Assembly: GCA_018970625.1 (NCBI GenBank)
Contig: JAGWVZ010000045.1
Coordinates: 1-13,710, forward strand
DNA length: 13,710 nt
Reading direction: 5' to 3'
Origin: Myxococcales bacterium
GTDB taxonomy: Bacteria; Myxococcota; Bradymonadia; REDH01
The notes under the pieces are model-generated. The model was not told the DNA's origin. It made no database searches and was given only the letters and a program-made list of their open reading frames with translations. A program made the translations under genes and the position numbers. Of the stretch, positions 7,149 to 13,710 are shown one piece after another (positions within the stretch are counted from its first letter, which is position 1; the number at the start of each line of letters is the position of its first letter).

Positions 7149-8323
7149 GTGACTCGCCGCTTCGCCTTCTCTTTGTTTCGCATTCGTTTCCGCCAGCCAA
7201 CGACCCGTTGTCGAACGTGGGTGGCATGCAGCGGGTGGCTCTGGAGCTGTTTCGCGCCTTCGCGGACCGCACCGATGTCAGCGTTGACGAGCTGGTGCTG
7301 CGGACCTCGTGGAAGCAGACACCGTTGCGCACCCCGCCGTTTATGTTGCGTGCGCTGGCCGAGATACCGTTTCGGGTGCGCCGCGACGGCATCCAGGTGG
7401 TGGTGTTCAGCTCGATGGTGACGGCGGGGCTGGCGCCGCTGCTTCGGCAGTTGCTTCCGTCATCGGTGAAGCTGGCGGCTATCGTGCATGGTCTCGACGT
7501 GACGACGGACGTGCGTCTGTACCAGAATGTTGTTGTGCCACGGGTGTTTGCAGCGCTCGATCAGGTGATGCCGGTATCTCGTGCGACCGCCGAAGCGTGC
7601 CTCGATCGTGGACTGGCGGCTCACCGGGTATGTGTGGTCCCCAACGGAATCGATCTGGCTCGTTTTCAAGCGCCGCCTGACCGCCTGATGACGCGGAACG
7701 CGCTGGTGGTGCGAGCGTGTGGCAACGCCGACGCGCTGCCTTCCGATGCCATGCTGCTGGTGAGCGTGGGCCGGCAGGTGCGCCGCAAAGGCTTCGTCTG
7801 GTTTGTATCTGAGGTCATGCCGAAGCTGCCGGCCAACATTCACTACTGGCTCGCGGGGGATGGTCCCGAGCGGGCCGCCATTCAGCAGGCCATCGACGCG
7901 CACGGTCTGGCAGGGCGTGTGCGCCTGCTGGGCATGGCCGACGACGACCTGTTGCGGCTGCTCTATCAGGGGGGCGACGTCTTCGTCATGCCCAACGTGG
8001 TGGTTCCGGGCGACATGGAGGGCTTTGGGGTGGTGATGCTCGAAGCCGGGCTTTCGGGTCTCCCCATTGTGGCGTCGCGCCTGGAGGGGATTCAGGACGT
8101 GGTGGTCGAGGGTCAGAACGGTCATTACGTGGAGTCGCGCGACGCGGCGGGATTCGAGCAGGTGATTTGCAGGCTGGCGAGCGATGCAGCGCAGCGCGTT
8201 GCGCTTTCGGAGCGCACGGCGACCTACACGCGCACCCGATTTGGCTGGTCAGGCGTCTCAGGCAGGTATGTGGACGTTTTGAAGGCGCTGGTCGCCGGTC
8301 GTCCGTTGCCCGACGTGAACTGA
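7145..8323 (+). CDS. Glycosyltransferase family 4 (GT-B fold)
   Basis: The protein has 392 residues, soluble, with no membrane segment. The start ATG overlaps the exporter stop (ATGA), so translation is probably coupled. The N-terminal half opens with LRLLFVSHSFPP and a glycine turn NVGGMQRVALEL (24-35), typical of the acceptor domain. The C-terminal half has LLVSVGRQVRRKGF, the donor-domain opener of the family, then WLAGDGPE. The EX7E motif EGFGVVMLE (Glu292, Glu300), followed by SGLPIVAS, binds the nucleotide-sugar donor in retaining GT4 enzymes. It moves a sugar from an NDP-sugar (or a phospholipid-linked donor in some relatives) to an unknown acceptor on the cytosolic side. Coupling to an RND exporter suggests it glycosylates the exported molecule. 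Family certain, substrate unknown. Confidence 0.9.
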   Translation: MSDSPLRLLFVSHSFPPANDPLSNVGGMQRVALELFRAFADRTDVSVDELVLRTSWKQTPLRTPPFMLRALAEIPFRVRRDGIQVVVFSSMVTAGLAPLLRQLLPSSVKLAAIVHGLDVTTDVRLYQNVVVPRVFAALDQVMPVSRATAEACLDRGLAAHRVCVVPNGIDLARFQAPPDRLMTRNALVVRACGNADALPSDAMLLVSVGRQVRRKGFVWFVSEVMPKLPANIHYWLAGDGPERAAIQQAIDAHGLAGRVRLLGMADDDLLRLLYQGGDVFVMPNVVVPGDMEGFGVVMLEAGLSGLPIVASRLEGIQDVVVEGQNGHYVESRDAAGFEQVICRLASDAAQRVALSERTATYTRTRFGWSGVSGRYVDVLKALVAGRPLPDVN

Positions 8324-8334
8324 TACATTCCAGC

Positions 8335-8339
8335 GAGGA
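8335..8339 (+). promoter_or_regulatory. Ribosome binding site of msrB
   Basis: GAGGA stands three bases before ATG 8343, a short but workable spacing. It lies in the 19-base gap after the glycosyltransferase, which fits one transcript. Confidence 0.45.
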
Positions 8340-8342
8340 CCC

Positions 8343-8753
8343 ATGGCCCGACGTGTGCAGAAATCCGATGCCGAGTGGCGCGCGACCCTGACCCCTGAGC
8401 AGTATTACGTCACGCGTCAGGCGGGTACCGAGCGGCCGTTCACCGGGCAGTACTGGAAGAACATGGACCGCGGCAGCTATGCCTGCGTGTGCTGTGGCAC
8501 CCGTTTGTTCACGTCGGACGCCAAGTTCACGTCGCACTGCGGCTGGCCGTCGTTTGACCGCTGCGAGGACGGCGACGTGGTCGAGCGCATCGTCGACAAA
8601 TCGCACGGCATGGTGCGTGTCGAGGTGGTGTGCTCGTCTTGCGGCGCGCACCTTGGACACGTGTTCGACGACGGTCCCACCGAGACGGGTGAGCGCTACT
8701 GCATCAACAGCGTGTCGATCGTTCTGGAGCCGGCGGGCGGCGGTTCGGACTGA
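8343..8753 (+). CDS. msrB: Peptide-methionine (R)-S-oxide reductase MsrB
   Basis: The protein has 136 residues, the usual length for a stand-alone MsrB without a signal peptide, so it should be cytosolic. It reduces the R epimer of methionine sulfoxide in proteins, using thioredoxin. All expected features are present: TPEQYYVTRQAGTERPFTG (17-35), the zinc pairs Cys48/Cys51 and Cys97/Cys100, the resolving Cys66 in SHCGWPSF, GHVFDDGP (105-112) and the catalytic Cys120 in RYCINSVSI. Nothing is missing or fused. It sits 19 bases after the glycosyltransferase and is probably last in that operon. It converges on the transglutaminase gene with only 22 bases between stops. Its part in an export operon is unclear and may be simple co-transcription. 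Confidence 0.96.
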   Translation: MARRVQKSDAEWRATLTPEQYYVTRQAGTERPFTGQYWKNMDRGSYACVCCGTRLFTSDAKFTSHCGWPSFDRCEDGDVVERIVDKSHGMVRVEVVCSSCGAHLGHVFDDGPTETGERYCINSVSIVLEPAGGGSD

Positions 8754-8775
8754 TTTTTCAGGGCGGCGGTACGGG

Positions 8776-10602
8776 TCAGGGTCGTGCGAGCGTCGAGGTG
8801 CCGGCCCACTGGTCGTCTCCGCCAAACTCGACTCCGAGTGCGGCGTTACCAGCCCGCACCTGCGAGGGAATCTGCAGGGCGATGGTGCACGTGCCTTCGG
8901 TGTTCGTCTGGCAGGTGCCCAGCCTGAGCGGGGCTTCACCCGCACCGGCGCGTTCACCCACAAGCACGAAGGTGAGAGTTCGGTCTTGAACAGGGTCGCC
9001 CGCCGGCGTGGTGAGCGAGGCGCTGACGGCAAAGGTGTCTCCGCGGTACACGCGAATGGGCACGTCGATGAGCCGCAGCGTGGGCCAGGGGCGACCGTCG
9101 GGCGAAACGGGTGAGTTTTCGGGAGAGACTTCGGCGGTCGGTGTCGTCTGTGCCGCAGTGGTGCTACCGGGGCCCGCGTGCTCTGCGTGAACGGCGTTCG
9201 GTTCATGAGGGTGTGTCGGGGCGTTGCTGCCGCCCTGCAAAGCACCGTCAGGGCCTGCACCTGTGCGGGTGATGTCGCCGTTTGTCGGGTTCTGGCCGCC
9301 GGTATCGTGGTCAGTGGGCGCGGTGTTTGCGTTGGTCTGGCCCTGAGCCTGCGCGTTTCGGGGAGGTCCGAAAGTGGTGTTCTGGACGGGCGGCTGGTTG
9401 GGCGCGAGGGCATCGACCGGCGCTTCGTAGAGGGGAGTGTCAGGGTTGCCGACGAGCTGCACGTCGTCAGCGGCGCCGCCGAGGTCAATGCGCCGCCAAC
9501 GGCCTGAGAGGTTCACTTCGACGAATGCGTGGGCCTCGTTGTACACGTACTGGGCCCGAATCCCGATGGCCTGCAGCACCACAACGAAGATGAGCGCCCG
9601 GTGGCGACACACGCCGCGTTGAGCGAGCGCGACGGCCAGAAAATCAGATTGTTCGGGCTGAGGGCCCATTGGGGTTTCGGTGGCCTGAAAAGCCTGCAGC
9701 CAGCGGGTGAGCTGCTGCACAATCTCGTGGTCGGGTGCGGCGGCCGTCGTGCCGGCGGCGGTGAGGATTTCGGTGGCGGCCTGACGAAGTCCCGGAGCCT
9801 GAGCGGGAGCCTGTCTTGGCAGCGTGGCTGGCAGGAGCGGGGCCGCAAAGTAGTCGGGGTGGACAGCCACCAGCCAGTGCAGGTTGAATTGTCCGGGGGT
9901 GTCGATGGCGACAAACGCGTTTCCTGCTTCATCGCGCAGCCACTGTACGTCGGCGTCGGGCACGGTGCGTGCCTGAAGGACGAGCTCGTCGGGAGCCACG
10001 GACGGTACGGGAATCAGTTGAAGACCGTCGGTTTCGATGGCGACGGTGCCGGTGAAGAGGTCGTAACCCTCTGGCATGCGGGACGAAACAGGCACGGGCG
10101 CGGCACCGTTTTCGGGCACGGCCAGTTGAAACTCTCCCCACTCGGCGGTTCCGATGACGCGACTACGGGCGCCGAGTCGTTTGAAGGGCGCGACCGAGGG
10201 GGTAAACGCCTCGACGTACTGCAGCAGGTCGGGAGCTGTGGTGTTGAGGTCCATGCCGACGGGCTGGTTCCAGCGGTCGGGCAGCTGCGGCGGCTCGTCC
10301 TGCCACGGTGGGGCGAGCGCGTCTCCGAAGGAAGGCCCGTAGGCGGTCTGGACGATGAGGCCGGACGTGTCGGCTTCTTCGGAGGGGTCTTCACGCCCGG
10401 GTTCTGGCAGGGCGGGGATCTCGGACGGAGACCCGGCGACGTCTCCGGGCGTGTAGGTGAAGAACTCGTGTAGCACGGGCGGTTGTTGCTGTGCGATGGC
10501 CGTGGCGGCCGGCCGCAGGGCCAGCACGGCGGCGAACGGGACCAGTGCGAGCGTTGCCGGCGCAAGAAAATGAAGGAGGTGGCATTTTTTGGTGCGCGTC
10601 AT
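8776..10602 (-). CDS. Secreted transglutaminase-like protein with C-terminal Ig-like region
   Basis: The protein has 608 residues from ATG 10602. A basic head and hydrophobic stretch (12-36) ending AIA|QQQ is a signal peptide, cut near residue 37. Residues 40-290 match nothing I recognise. The transglutaminase core (about 290-400) shows the Cys-His-Asp triad: Cys332 in RGVCRHRA, His358 in NEAHAFVEV and Asp373 in RRIDLGG. Residues 400-500 are a disordered Asn/Gln/Thr/Gly/His/Pro linker. Residues 505-605 (TLRLIDVPIRVYRGDTF onward) read as an Ig-like beta domain with a Cys564/Cys572 pair. The fold includes cysteine proteases, amidases and crosslinkers, so activity is uncertain. With no C-terminal membrane helix or sorting signal, it should be periplasmic or released. 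It lies alone on this strand and has no strong ribosome site. Confidence 0.8.
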   Translation of the reverse strand: MTRTKKCHLLHFLAPATLALVPFAAVLALRPAATAIAQQQPPVLHEFFTYTPGDVAGSPSEIPALPEPGREDPSEEADTSGLIVQTAYGPSFGDALAPPWQDEPPQLPDRWNQPVGMDLNTTAPDLLQYVEAFTPSVAPFKRLGARSRVIGTAEWGEFQLAVPENGAAPVPVSSRMPEGYDLFTGTVAIETDGLQLIPVPSVAPDELVLQARTVPDADVQWLRDEAGNAFVAIDTPGQFNLHWLVAVHPDYFAAPLLPATLPRQAPAQAPGLRQAATEILTAAGTTAAAPDHEIVQQLTRWLQAFQATETPMGPQPEQSDFLAVALAQRGVCRHRALIFVVVLQAIGIRAQYVYNEAHAFVEVNLSGRWRRIDLGGAADDVQLVGNPDTPLYEAPVDALAPNQPPVQNTTFGPPRNAQAQGQTNANTAPTDHDTGGQNPTNGDITRTGAGPDGALQGGSNAPTHPHEPNAVHAEHAGPGSTTAAQTTPTAEVSPENSPVSPDGRPWPTLRLIDVPIRVYRGDTFAVSASLTTPAGDPVQDRTLTFVLVGERAGAGEAPLRLGTCQTNTEGTCTIALQIPSQVRAGNAALGVEFGGDDQWAGTSTLARP

Positions 10603-10670
10603 GGAGCCATCGTACGACTGACAGCAAAGAAAGCCAACGGCGCCGTGGCGCCATGACAGGGGAGGTCAGG
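10603..10670. promoter_or_regulatory. Short divergent spacer
   Basis: These 68 bases separate the starts of the transglutaminase and the orphan gene. GGCGCC occurs twice, 8 bases apart (10639-10644 and 10647-10652), just before the orphan's ribosome site, and could fold in RNA. I see no clear promoter on either strand. Confidence 0.3.
10661..10665 (+). promoter_or_regulatory. Ribosome binding site deciding the start at 10671
   Basis: GGAGG stands five bases before ATG 10671, an ideal match. The earlier in-frame ATG at 10653 lies upstream of this site, so the shorter reading is preferred. Confidence 0.65.
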
Positions 10671-11087
10671 ATGATGATGCGGGAAGTGATGCAGATGGGG
10701 AGCGTCGCGCCGTTGTGGCAGGAGCAGCGCTACGCTGTCCGTAAGCGGGTGCCGGGCGGCAGGAATGGCGCCTGGTGGTCAGACGCGGTGTGGCTGGACA
10801 TGGTGAGTGGCTCGTGGTGCGACCTGCCCGGAGGTCCGCAGCCGCTGCTGCGTGTGTCATCGGTGGATTTGTGGCGTCGTCACAGCCTGATCCGGGTGGT
10901 GGTGGACGGTTGTGCGGCGCTGCGAGACCCGTTTGCGGTCGTGATTGAGGCGGCCTGGGAAGACCGCGAGCTGCTGGAGTTCGCCAGAGAGCGTTCGCAG
11001 GGCAGGTGCAGGATCGTGGAGGTGCGTTGGCGCGAGCGTGAGGGTGCGCTGGCGTGCGGTGATGTGCCGATTCGGGTGTGTGGGTGA
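10671..11087 (+). CDS. Hypothetical protein, 138 residues
   Basis: I do not recognise it. It starts with three Met codons in a row behind an ideal ribosome site. Codon use is like the neighbours, with G/C third positions, which supports a real gene; the reading frames on the opposite strand here are Pro/Ala/Ser/Arg-rich and look like shadows. There is no signal peptide or membrane helix, so it should be cytosolic. It is rich in Trp (seven) and Arg, with five Cys (50, 81, 113, 129, 137) in no CXXC pattern. The centre (LLRVSSVDLWRRHSLIRVVVDG, 59-80) looks like alternating strands. It is divergent from the transglutaminase gene and separated from the next gene by a promoter-bearing gap, so it may be a single-gene unit. 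Confidence 0.55.
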   Translation: MMMREVMQMGSVAPLWQEQRYAVRKRVPGGRNGAWWSDAVWLDMVSGSWCDLPGGPQPLLRVSSVDLWRRHSLIRVVVDGCAALRDPFAVVIEAAWEDRELLEFARERSQGRCRIVEVRWREREGALACGDVPIRVCG

Positions 11088-11130
11088 TTTCCGAAATCAA
11101 CGAAGTGGCTGTGCTGAAACGTCGGAGGCT

Positions 11131-11160
11131 TTGACAATCGGTGAGAGTGAAGGCTAGTTT
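11131..11160 (+). promoter_or_regulatory. Sigma70-like promoter of the motif-protein/kinase unit
   Basis: A perfect -35 box TTGACA (11131-11136) is followed after 18 bases by TAGTTT (11155-11160), which keeps the key T, A and final T of TATAAT. It is the best promoter-like match I found in the window. A start of transcription near 11167 would give a leader of about 80 bases. Confidence 0.5.
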
Positions 11161-11184
11161 GCGGGTCGGTATGCGGGTTTGCCA

Positions 11185-11208
11185 GCGACGCCGTGGGGAC
11201 GGCGTTGC
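11185..11208 (+). other. Strong hairpin in the mRNA leader
   Basis: Arms 11185-11194 and 11199-11208 pair over ten positions, including one G-U, around a GGGG loop. No run of T follows, so it is not a standard intrinsic terminator. It lies between the promoter and the ribosome site, so it would be in the 5' leader and could affect stability or translation. Confidence 0.45.
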
Positions 11209-11217
11209 GTGATGGCG

Positions 11218-11248
11218 GCAGCTCTCCCCGCGACCATGGAGCAGCTGT
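11218..11248 (+). promoter_or_regulatory. Hairpin that pairs with the ribosome site and GTG start
   Basis: CAGCTCTCC (11219-11227) pairs with GGAG-C-AGCTG (11238-11247) over nine positions with a single bulged C at 11242; a G-U pair (11218/11248) extends it. The loop is 10 bases. The right arm contains the GGAG ribosome site (11238-11241) and the first bases of the GTG start at 11247, so folding would hide both. A control role is inference. Confidence 0.4.
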
Positions 11249-12551
11249 GTCTCAGGACAATCGAAACAAGACCATGTTTGGACGCTCGCCGTTTTTCATG
11301 GATGACGACGGTGGCAAAGTTCCCGCGGCGGCAGCGCCCGCAGCGCCTCCGACGCCGGCTGCCGAGCTGGGCTTTGACGAAGACGGCTGGGACTTCGATG
11401 AGCCATCGGCGACGGGCTCTCAGGCTGCAGCTTCTGGCTCGCCCGCCGCGGTGCCGGTGCAGCCCACGGCGGCCGCGCCGGTGTCCACGGCATCCGGTTC
11501 GGGTTCGTACGCTTCGGCTGCGGGTGATGCGCAGCCGACCGCCGACGAGGCTGTTTCGGGTGTTCCTATGGGCCAGCGGACACCAGAACCCGATTCGGAA
11601 CGAGCGTTTGCCGGTACCATGCGCTTTCGTGCCGAGGATCTGGCCGGTCTGGCAGGCAGCACCTCGTCGTCGCCCGAGTCGGCCGAAGCCGAGCGTGCCT
11701 TTTCGGGCACGATGCGGCTGAGTCGCCACGAGATGGACGCCGCCCTGGCTGCTGTCAGTGCGCCGGCACCTGCGGCTTCGGCGCCGGCCGAAGAGGCTCC
11801 GCGCGCGTTTGGTGGCACGATGCGGTTTCGCCCCGAAGACATGGAAGACGTGCTGCAGGGCCGCGCCGAGCGGTCGTCCGGCAGTCGCGCGACGGTGGAA
11901 GCGTCGCCTGAACTGGCCGAGAGCCTTCGGGCACAGACGCTCTCTGACCTGCCTGCACAGGCCGACACGTCGACGCACGAGGCGGGCAACGAAAATGCTC
12001 CAGCCGATGCGTCACCCGCTTCTGAATCGGTCGCGGCTGCAGGTTCGGCTGGTGGCGGTAGTGAAGCGCCGGTGCCCGAGCCTGGGCGGCCGGTGTGGGG
12101 CACCATCCCGATCATGATCGACGATATTCCGCGGCTTTTCGCGGCGCGCGAGGCCGAAGCCGCTGCCAATGCTGACGCGACCACGACGTCTGACGCAGCC
12201 CCAGAAGCGGCGCCGCCGGTAGCGTCGGACGCTCCGCCCACCGAGTTCGGTTCGACCATCGCCATGGGCACGCAGGATGTGCTGGACGCGCTCGCCAAAG
12301 TCTCGGCAGCGTCGGCCAGCAGCGCTCCCTCTGCCTCCAGCACGCCCGCTGAACCTGCAGCCAGCCGGGCGCCGCTGCCTCCGTCGGTGGCGGGTGAGAC
12401 CGCTGGGCTGCTGCGCGATCTGGCGCCTGCGGCGAAGTCGGCAGCTCCGCCAGCGCCAGCTCAGAAAACAGGGCCACCCGTCGTCGCGATCGCGCTGGGT
12501 GCCATCGTGCTGGTGGTTGTTGCGGTCGTCCTCTTCATGTTTGTGCTCTGA
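11247..12551 (+). CDS. Tail-anchored low-complexity protein with five Thr-centred motifs
   Basis: The protein has 434 residues from GTG 11247, chosen because GGAG lies five bases upstream. An extension to 11193 has no ribosome site, and ATG 11274 has none at usable distance. No family recognised. It has no signal peptide; the only hydrophobic segment is C-terminal (411-432, VVAIALGAIVLVVVAVVLFMFV), so the bulk should face the cytosol with the tail in the membrane. The rest is Ala/Pro/Ser/Glu-rich and probably disordered. Spread through it are five copies of a motif around [GS]-T-[MI] followed by an acidic/hydrophobic helix-like stretch (Thr124, 155, 191, 286, 337). The N-terminus carries a related NKTMFG (Thr9). 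The kinase gene follows after 16 bases, so this is a candidate kinase substrate or docking scaffold (inference). Confidence 0.75.
   Translation: MSQDNRNKTMFGRSPFFMDDDGGKVPAAAAPAAPPTPAAELGFDEDGWDFDEPSATGSQAAASGSPAAVPVQPTAAAPVSTASGSGSYASAAGDAQPTADEAVSGVPMGQRTPEPDSERAFAGTMRFRAEDLAGLAGSTSSSPESAEAERAFSGTMRLSRHEMDAALAAVSAPAPAASAPAEEAPRAFGGTMRFRPEDMEDVLQGRAERSSGSRATVEASPELAESLRAQTLSDLPAQADTSTHEAGNENAPADASPASESVAAAGSAGGGSEAPVPEPGRPVWGTIPIMIDDIPRLFAAREAEAAANADATTTSDAAPEAAPPVASDAPPTEFGSTIAMGTQDVLDALAKVSAASASSAPSASSTPAEPAASRAPLPPSVAGETAGLLRDLAPAAKSAAPPAPAQKTGPPVVAIALGAIVLVVVAVVLFMFVL
11598..12299 (+). repeat. Five degenerate copies of a Thr-centred 20-residue protein motif
   Basis: Copies lie at 11598-11657, 11691-11753, 11799-11861, 12087-12146 and 12240-12299. 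Their cores are GTMRFRAEDLAGLA, GTMRLSRHEMDAAL, GTMRFRPEDMEDVL, GTIPIMIDDIPRLF and STIAMGTQDVLDAL. The shared pattern is [GS]-T-[MI]-x-hydrophobic-x-x-x-[DE]-hydrophobic, then spaced hydrophobics. The first three are also preceded by R-A-F. Copies use different synonymous codons (GGT ACC ATG CGC against GGC ACG ATG CGG), so the protein motif, not the DNA, appears conserved. Confidence 0.75.
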
Positions 12552-12567
12552 TTACGACTGGTAAGTC

Positions 12568-13710
12568 ATGAGCGACCGTCCAGGCGTGCTGCGAGCCGCT
12601 CTCGAAACCGTGGACGCTCCCACCGCCACCGCATCGGTGTACAGTTACGACGCGACCTCCATTGAGGTCGATCTGGCTGCCGCTGTGGCTGTATGTCGCA
12701 ACTGCGGAAGCACCTACTCACCCGGAGACCGCTTCTGCGCGACCTGTGGGAACGTCCTTCGTGCCGACGCGGCGCAGGAGGTCGCTCGGCGAGACCCGCT
12801 GATCGGTGCGATTATTGCTGAGCGTTATCAGGTGGTTGCGCGCATCGGTTCGGGCGGCATGGGTGCCGTGTACCGGGTGCGTCACGTGCGCCTGGAACGC
12901 TATGCGGCCATGAAGCTATTGCACGGCGACCTGCTGCGCGACGAGTCCATGGTGAAGCGCTTTCGGCGCGAGGCGCGTGCCGTGTCACGACTGACGAGCC
13001 CCTACACCGTGTCGGTGTTCGACTACGGGCGCAGCGCGGGTCTGGCGTACCTGGTCATGGAGCTGCTGCAGGGCAAGGACCTGGACGAAGTGCTGCAGGC
13101 CGAGGGGCCGCTCAAGCCTGCGCGGGTGGCGCGCTTGATGCTGCAGATGGCCGAGTCGCTGGATGAAGCGCACAACCGCGGCATGGTCCACCGCGACGTC
13201 AAGCCGTCGAACGCTTTTCTTTGCCAGACAGCCGATGGCAGCGACCTGCTGAAAGTGCTCGACTTTGGTCTGGCGAAAGACGTTGTGTCCAACGATGAAT
13301 CGGCCGATTTGACCGGGCTGGAGTCGAACGCATCGGTGATTGGCACGCCCAGCTATATGGCGCCCGAGCAGGTGCAGTCGCAGCCTGTGAGCGCGGCCAC
13401 CGACATCTACGCCATGGGCTGCATGATGTACGCCCTGCTGACCGGGCGGCCTCCGTTCACGGCAGAGACTCCGTTGCAGCTGTTGCTGTGTCACCTGCAG
13501 TCTCCGTATCCCACGCTGACCTCGTTTGACCCGTCGTTGGGCGCGTTCGATGCGGTGCTGGCCAAAGCGCTGCAGAAGCTGCCCGAAGACCGTTTTCGCT
13601 CGGCAGGTGAGCTTGCGCGCGCGTTCGCCACCGTGGTCAGCGAGGTGGACTCGCAGGCGGCGCTCGATTTGCCCCTGCTCGCGAAGGCGGCGAGCGATGA
13701 CGGGTTGTTC
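12568..13710 (+). CDS. Ser/Thr protein kinase with N-terminal zinc ribbon (3' end beyond window)
   Basis: 381 residues are visible from ATG 12568; the frame is open to the window edge. A zinc ribbon (Cys43, Cys46, Cys57, Cys60) precedes a Hanks-type kinase domain (about 87-355). Visible kinase elements: glycine loop GSGGMGAVY (94-102), Lys115 in YAAMKLL, Glu135 of helix C, HRDVKPSN (208-215) with catalytic Asp210, DFG (232-234), an activation segment with GTPSYMAPE (259-267), and the later D-I-Y-A-M-G segment. All catalytic residues are present and the HRD Arg marks an RD kinase activated by phosphorylation. No membrane helix in the visible part; the missing C-terminus may hold a sensor or TM. 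Zinc-ribbon plus kinase is a layout I associate with deltaproteobacteria. It follows the motif protein by 16 bases, probably in one operon. Confidence 0.93.
   Translation, partial: MSDRPGVLRAALETVDAPTATASVYSYDATSIEVDLAAAVAVCRNCGSTYSPGDRFCATCGNVLRADAAQEVARRDPLIGAIIAERYQVVARIGSGGMGAVYRVRHVRLERYAAMKLLHGDLLRDESMVKRFRREARAVSRLTSPYTVSVFDYGRSAGLAYLVMELLQGKDLDEVLQAEGPLKPARVARLMLQMAESLDEAHNRGMVHRDVKPSNAFLCQTADGSDLLKVLDFGLAKDVVSNDESADLTGLESNASVIGTPSYMAPEQVQSQPVSAATDIYAMGCMMYALLTGRPPFTAETPLQLLLCHLQSPYPTLTSFDPSLGAFDAVLAKALQKLPEDRFRSAGELARAFATVVSEVDSQAALDLPLLAKAASDDGLF

Noticed and set aside
8750..8761. CTGA-TTTT-TCAG between the convergent msrB and transglutaminase genes, as a terminator
   Set aside because: The stem is only four pairs and no T run follows.
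7986..9488. Minus-strand open frame of 500 codons across the glycosyltransferase end, msrB and the transglutaminase
   Set aside because: Pro/Arg/Ser/Thr-rich. It runs antisense to two clear genes and in another frame of a third.
11085..11099. TGATTT-CCG-AAATCA inverted repeat at the stop of the orphan gene, as a terminator
   Set aside because: A/T-rich six-pair stem with a three-base loop and no T run; too weak to call.
11271..11294. N-terminal NKTMFG of the motif protein as a sixth full copy
   Set aside because: It shares only K/G-T-M; the acidic and hydrophobic positions that follow in the five copies do not line up. It may still be a separate Thr site.
11420..12343. Minus-strand open frame of 307 codons opposite the motif protein
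   Set aside because: Ala/Ser-rich mirror of the low-complexity coding strand, with no features of its own.
1..13710. tRNA, rRNA, CRISPR array, insertion sequence, attachment site or replication origin
   Set aside because: I saw no matching structures, repeats or transposase-like proteins anywhere in the window.

Overview
This is a GC-rich bacterial window, with third codon positions mostly G or C. It carries nine genes that I regard as real. Two of them, one at each end, run off the window. The mix suggests a deltaproteobacterial lineage such as Myxococcota or Bradymonadota: a zinc-ribbon Ser/Thr kinase beside an Ala/Pro/Ser-rich membrane-tethered protein, a heme-motif lipoprotein, an RND exporter and a secreted transglutaminase. 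That placement is inference from gene content, not from any phylogenetic marker. I saw no tRNA, rRNA, CRISPR array, insertion sequence or phage gene. No gap between genes exceeds 274 bases.

Left block (1-3456, minus strand). Three genes run leftwards as a likely operon: an LTA-synthase-type sulfatase-fold membrane enzyme, a CDP-glycerol glycerophosphotransferase-type enzyme (TagB/TagF-like) with an N-terminal membrane anchor, and the start of a Wzx-type flippase. The last two overlap by 4 bases (GTGA). Together they suggest assembly, export and phosphoglycerol-type decoration of a surface glycan or anionic polymer. A 274-base divergent spacer (3457-3730) separates this block from the next and holds a 12-bp inverted repeat.

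Central block (3731-8753, plus strand). First comes a lipoprotein with a CXXCH heme site and cytochrome P460-like features. A tight set follows: a 12-TM RND/MMPL exporter, a GT4 glycosyltransferase that overlaps it by 4 bases, and the methionine sulfoxide reductase MsrB 19 bases later. Exporter plus glycosyltransferase suggests a glycolipid or other glycosylated envelope molecule. MsrB may repair or protect envelope-related proteins, or may simply share the transcript.

Right block (8776-13710). A secreted transglutaminase-like protein with a C-terminal Ig-like region points left and converges on msrB. A 138-residue orphan gene diverges from it. Then comes an apparent two-gene signalling unit behind a good sigma70-like promoter. 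Its first gene encodes a tail-anchored low-complexity protein carrying five copies of a short motif centred on an invariant Thr. Its second gene encodes a zinc-ribbon Ser/Thr protein kinase, 16 bases downstream. The most interesting idea in the window is that these Thr motifs are multi-site phosphorylation or docking sites for the adjacent kinase, making an undescribed membrane scaffold. The mRNA leader of this unit folds into two hairpins, and the second pairs with the ribosome binding site and start codon.
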